This document shows, piece by piece, positions 61,293 to 64,000 of a stretch of 64,000 bases of DNA (position 1 is the first letter of the stretch; each line of letters starts with the position of its first letter). The DNA comes from Rhipicephalus microplus (lineage: Eukaryota; Arthropoda; Arachnida; Ixodida; Ixodidae): positions 244,116,088-244,180,087 of the forward strand of contig NC_134700.1 of assembly GCF_043290135.1 (NCBI RefSeq). Direction: 5' to 3'. The translations under genes and the position numbers were made by a program. The notes under the pieces were generated by a model that was not told where the DNA came from, did no database searches, and saw only the letters and a list, made by a program, of their open reading frames with translations.

Positions 61293-63814
61293 ATTGCCAG
61301 ATTTAGCGTCTTCTCAGTCGTGTTAGCAACAATGCTATCTCTTAGGAGTCCTAGCGAGTTTTCTGGGGACTTTCAGATTTTGAGATTGAGTGTTTCTAAA
61401 ACATACATAAAAAAATTGGGTACTTAGAGAACAGTAAAATGCTCGGAACGAGCTTCAATAAGTGAGGCCAAAGCATACAGGATCAATCTCCTTGTGGCGC
61501 TGCGATCATTAGCGTGCAATGTGGCCGTTCCGAGTACTCCTTGTGTTCCAGTTAGATGTGGGCAAAGCAGCGAGCGGCTCACGATTCACCGCAAACAGTT
61601 GGAATACAGGGGCTCACCGGTTCACAGTGGCGTAGCCAGGAGTATCAGCGCAGTCAAACTTCATTCGCCATAGGAGATACGGATTTAAAATATTGTTTAA
61701 GTAAAAAATAATCTATTCACGTGCTTTATCAAGTTAAAAAAAAGCTAGACTCGGGAAAAATATCATCCTAATCATCATCGTTTAGCGAATTATGGCTACA
61801 ATTCGCAACTTTTCGAAAGCGTCCTGGTGACTGTGTCAAAATAGAGTTAACACCACTGTGAAGTATAGAATGATCGTCGTCCGCAAGGCAGTGTGCACCG
61901 GCCCAGTTGCATGATGCGTAATGAATGGGCAGCTTGAAACAGCCCGCTGCTTATGCAATTTGCGTGCTATGACACCGATTCTACAATTCCGCCACGCAGT
62001 AATACATGCGTTAAAGCGACTGCTGCCAGTACGTGACATTCTTGTAGCATTTATGGTTAACGAAGCAGTTTCGAGCATTGGCATGGCTCGCCGGTTGAAC
62101 AACTGCTTGCCACGCATATGACCTGGGTACGCTTCTCACGCAAAGTGATGATTTTAATCCTTAACCTATTTGCGTCTATGTGGCGTTCTCGGTGCACAAA
62201 CAACGCCGATTTTGCTTAGCAAATCGTTCGTTGTTCCCCCCGTGCAGGAAACCGGGTAAATTTGACTACTCGTGGAGGCAATTGCCCCCACGAAGTCGGT
62301 GTAGGGTGTGACAGTTTTTTCTCTCTTTAGCTTTCAATGTGGTGATAGGAATTTTATGTCAAAGATACGCCACGAAAAAAAAACAAAATTCTTAACTTTG
62401 CCTGAGATAAGCGAATATGCACATGAAAACCTTCCTGCTTCGATAATCTTATTTTCGGTGACATGCGTCGACTGCCATTTTCGGTGTATGCTCGTATTCC
62501 AGTGTCATTGCGCTGGTACTCACGTAGGTTACAAAATTCAGCCAAATATGCGTGCGTGTAATCAGAGAGCATCCCGAATATGGTGGGACGACCAACCTGG
62601 AAATGGGTTGGTTTCGGTTTTCGTCATCAGACCCGGACGAATTTTTCGACAACTAAGAAGCTCTCGTTTCGAGAAATCCGTATAGATAATTGTGGCACCG
62701 TGTTACACACTTCCCAGGTTCCCTTTTCTAACCCTTCTGCCACCTTGGGGAACTCCGCAGAACCGATTGGCAACATTGCGAGACATTCAACAAGGTTCCA
62801 GCATACTCAGGCGCGTCCTGTGGCAAACGACTAAAAGTTAAAATGCCAAACAAAACATCGCAGATTCAAGCACAAATTCACGTTCCTCGGCAACTTCTTG
62901 CCTTTGCGGCGTCTACATTGCACCTAGGAGTCCAATAAAAAAATAAAGCACTCGAAAGCGCTGTTATTTTTCTGCAATTCATAGCGGCGAGAGACTATCA
63001 CTCCGCAGCAGAAGATGACAGGTATGCGCGGAAACAGCACACCGGCTGCTCGTCGAGACAAGTCTATGCAGTCGGAGCGTCTGTCCGTGCCTTGAACCAT
63101 CGACAAAAGAACCGCTTACATCTGTGAAGGTAGCAATAAGTAGCGTTGTCTCGTTAAGCTGTGCACACATAAACTACCTTACGTGGCTGTACACTAAAAC
63201 AGAAAAAAAAAGATAGGCAGCGCAAAAAATAGGCAAGAAGACAGACACAGTAAAACAGCAAAAAAAAAGTGACAAGCTGCTGCAAAAATCAGCGTATTAG
63301 ATGAGTTGTTGCTTTTTTTTTTTTTGCAAATACAAGTATGGCTGTTTTGTACAGGTTAAATATGAGCAGGGGCGAAGCACAGAAGCGTGAGAATGCAGGC
63401 AAGAAGCACCGAGCAATCCAGAATATGACGAACACGTTCAACGCTTTTTTCTTCGATTATATGGAGTTCTAATTACCTCAGTCTGCGAACTCGTTGCGCT
63501 GCTTTTTCACCGTGTTCACTTTTCGCTTTTTCATCGTCACACTATCCGATGCTCAGCGAATTCCGTGCCTTGCAATTCGATCTAGCCGGAGCAGCCTAGC
63601 TTATGATGAGAGTTAGATTGGCGCCCGAGATATGACATTTATGATTCGTTTGTTGGTTTCTAGGGAGGTTCTGCAGCAGTTTCTCTGCACGCGCAGTTTT
63701 CTGAACGAGATTATAGGTGGCGTAAAGAGCGCCAAGGCTTTAGTTTCGTAATTCCAATATCCGAGTCATTCTTCCTGGTGTGCACGCAGTTAGTACACAG
63801 ACATCAAGGCACTA
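61293..63814. other. Unassigned DNA, no supported gene
   Basis: No gene is supported. A 125-codon frame (62308-62685) overlaps minus-strand frames. A GTGGCGTAGCCAGG word at 61629 may be a scrap of the repeat seen at 29.35 kb. T and A runs of 8-13 bases occur near 63200-63325. Confidence 0.5.
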
Positions 63815-63815
63815 G

Positions 63816-63886
<71 letters not shown>
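63815..63886. repeat. (TTTA)n microsatellite
   Basis: About 18 units of a pure tetranucleotide repeat. Confidence 0.97.
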
Positions 63887-64000
63887 TGTAGAGTACTATA
63901 AGGGTTTCTTAGGGCATTACATGGTGTGTGTGTGGGGGGGAGAGGGGGTGAAAGCAAAGCAGGGGTAACTAAAGTATGGAGTCGTTATTCATATATAGTA
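63887..64000. other. Window edge, unassigned
   Basis: Includes GTGTGTGTGGGGGGGAGAGG (63924-63943). No feature. Confidence 0.5.

Overview
This is repeat-dominated eukaryotic DNA, most probably from a hard tick (Ixodida, probably metastriate). The main evidence is about ten copies, intact to badly decayed, of a ~240 bp tRNA-derived SINE with A- and B-box promoter motifs and the tail wording 'TGGGGTTTAACGTCCC ... GACGCC ... GGAGGGCTCCGGAAATTT'. I recognise this as the Ruka-type SINE of ticks. Supporting signs are long (TA)n, (GT)n, (GATA)n, (ATT)n and (TTTA)n arrays, a GGTTAACC-type dispersed repeat, Gypsy and RTE retroelements, and several families of terminal-inverted-repeat (TIR) DNA elements. 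There is no prokaryotic gene organisation. The species is an inference.

Layout. 0-7 kb: microsatellites, two SINEs, one of them ending in a 200 bp (ATT)n tract, and a 110 bp inverted repeat. 7.1-8.5 kb: a TA-flanked TIR element. 11.8-14.2 kb: a recent 1.19 kb tandem duplication. 16.9-17.3 kb: a decayed minisatellite. 21.2-22.1 kb: a TIR element carrying a decayed Myb/SANT-like domain, set inside a polypyrimidine tract. 23.1-23.5 kb: a compound (TA)(GT)(GATA) array. 25.4-28.5 kb: a second copy of the 7.1 kb element, holding a nested second TIR element, a LINE 3' end and a 327 bp foldback element. 31.8-32.5 kb: a purine-rich repeat cut by a small DNA element. 36.1-40.0 kb: a minus-strand Gypsy (Ty3) relic with 5' LTR, gag, protease and linker. 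It is interrupted by a 5'-truncated plus-strand RTE LINE flanked by an 8 bp target-site duplication (TSD). It also carries a stretch of reverse transcriptase inside gag and an inverted LTR scrap at its broken end. 42.3-43.0 kb: the 3' end of another Gypsy element, plus strand, with integrase C-terminus and LTR. 44-58 kb: a SINE-rich stretch with several A-run/G-run junctions. 58.1-58.6 kb: the only open reading frame that looks like possible host coding sequence, not recognised. 58.6-64 kb: mostly featureless, with a 41 bp x3 tandem repeat and a (TTTA)n tract.

How it fits together. Nothing here forms a pathway or operon. The window reads as a record of nested mobile-element insertion and decay, in which several insertions can be ordered by who interrupts whom. 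No complete autonomous element and no confidently identified host gene is present. Most long open frames translate microsatellites or low-complexity tracts and were left out.
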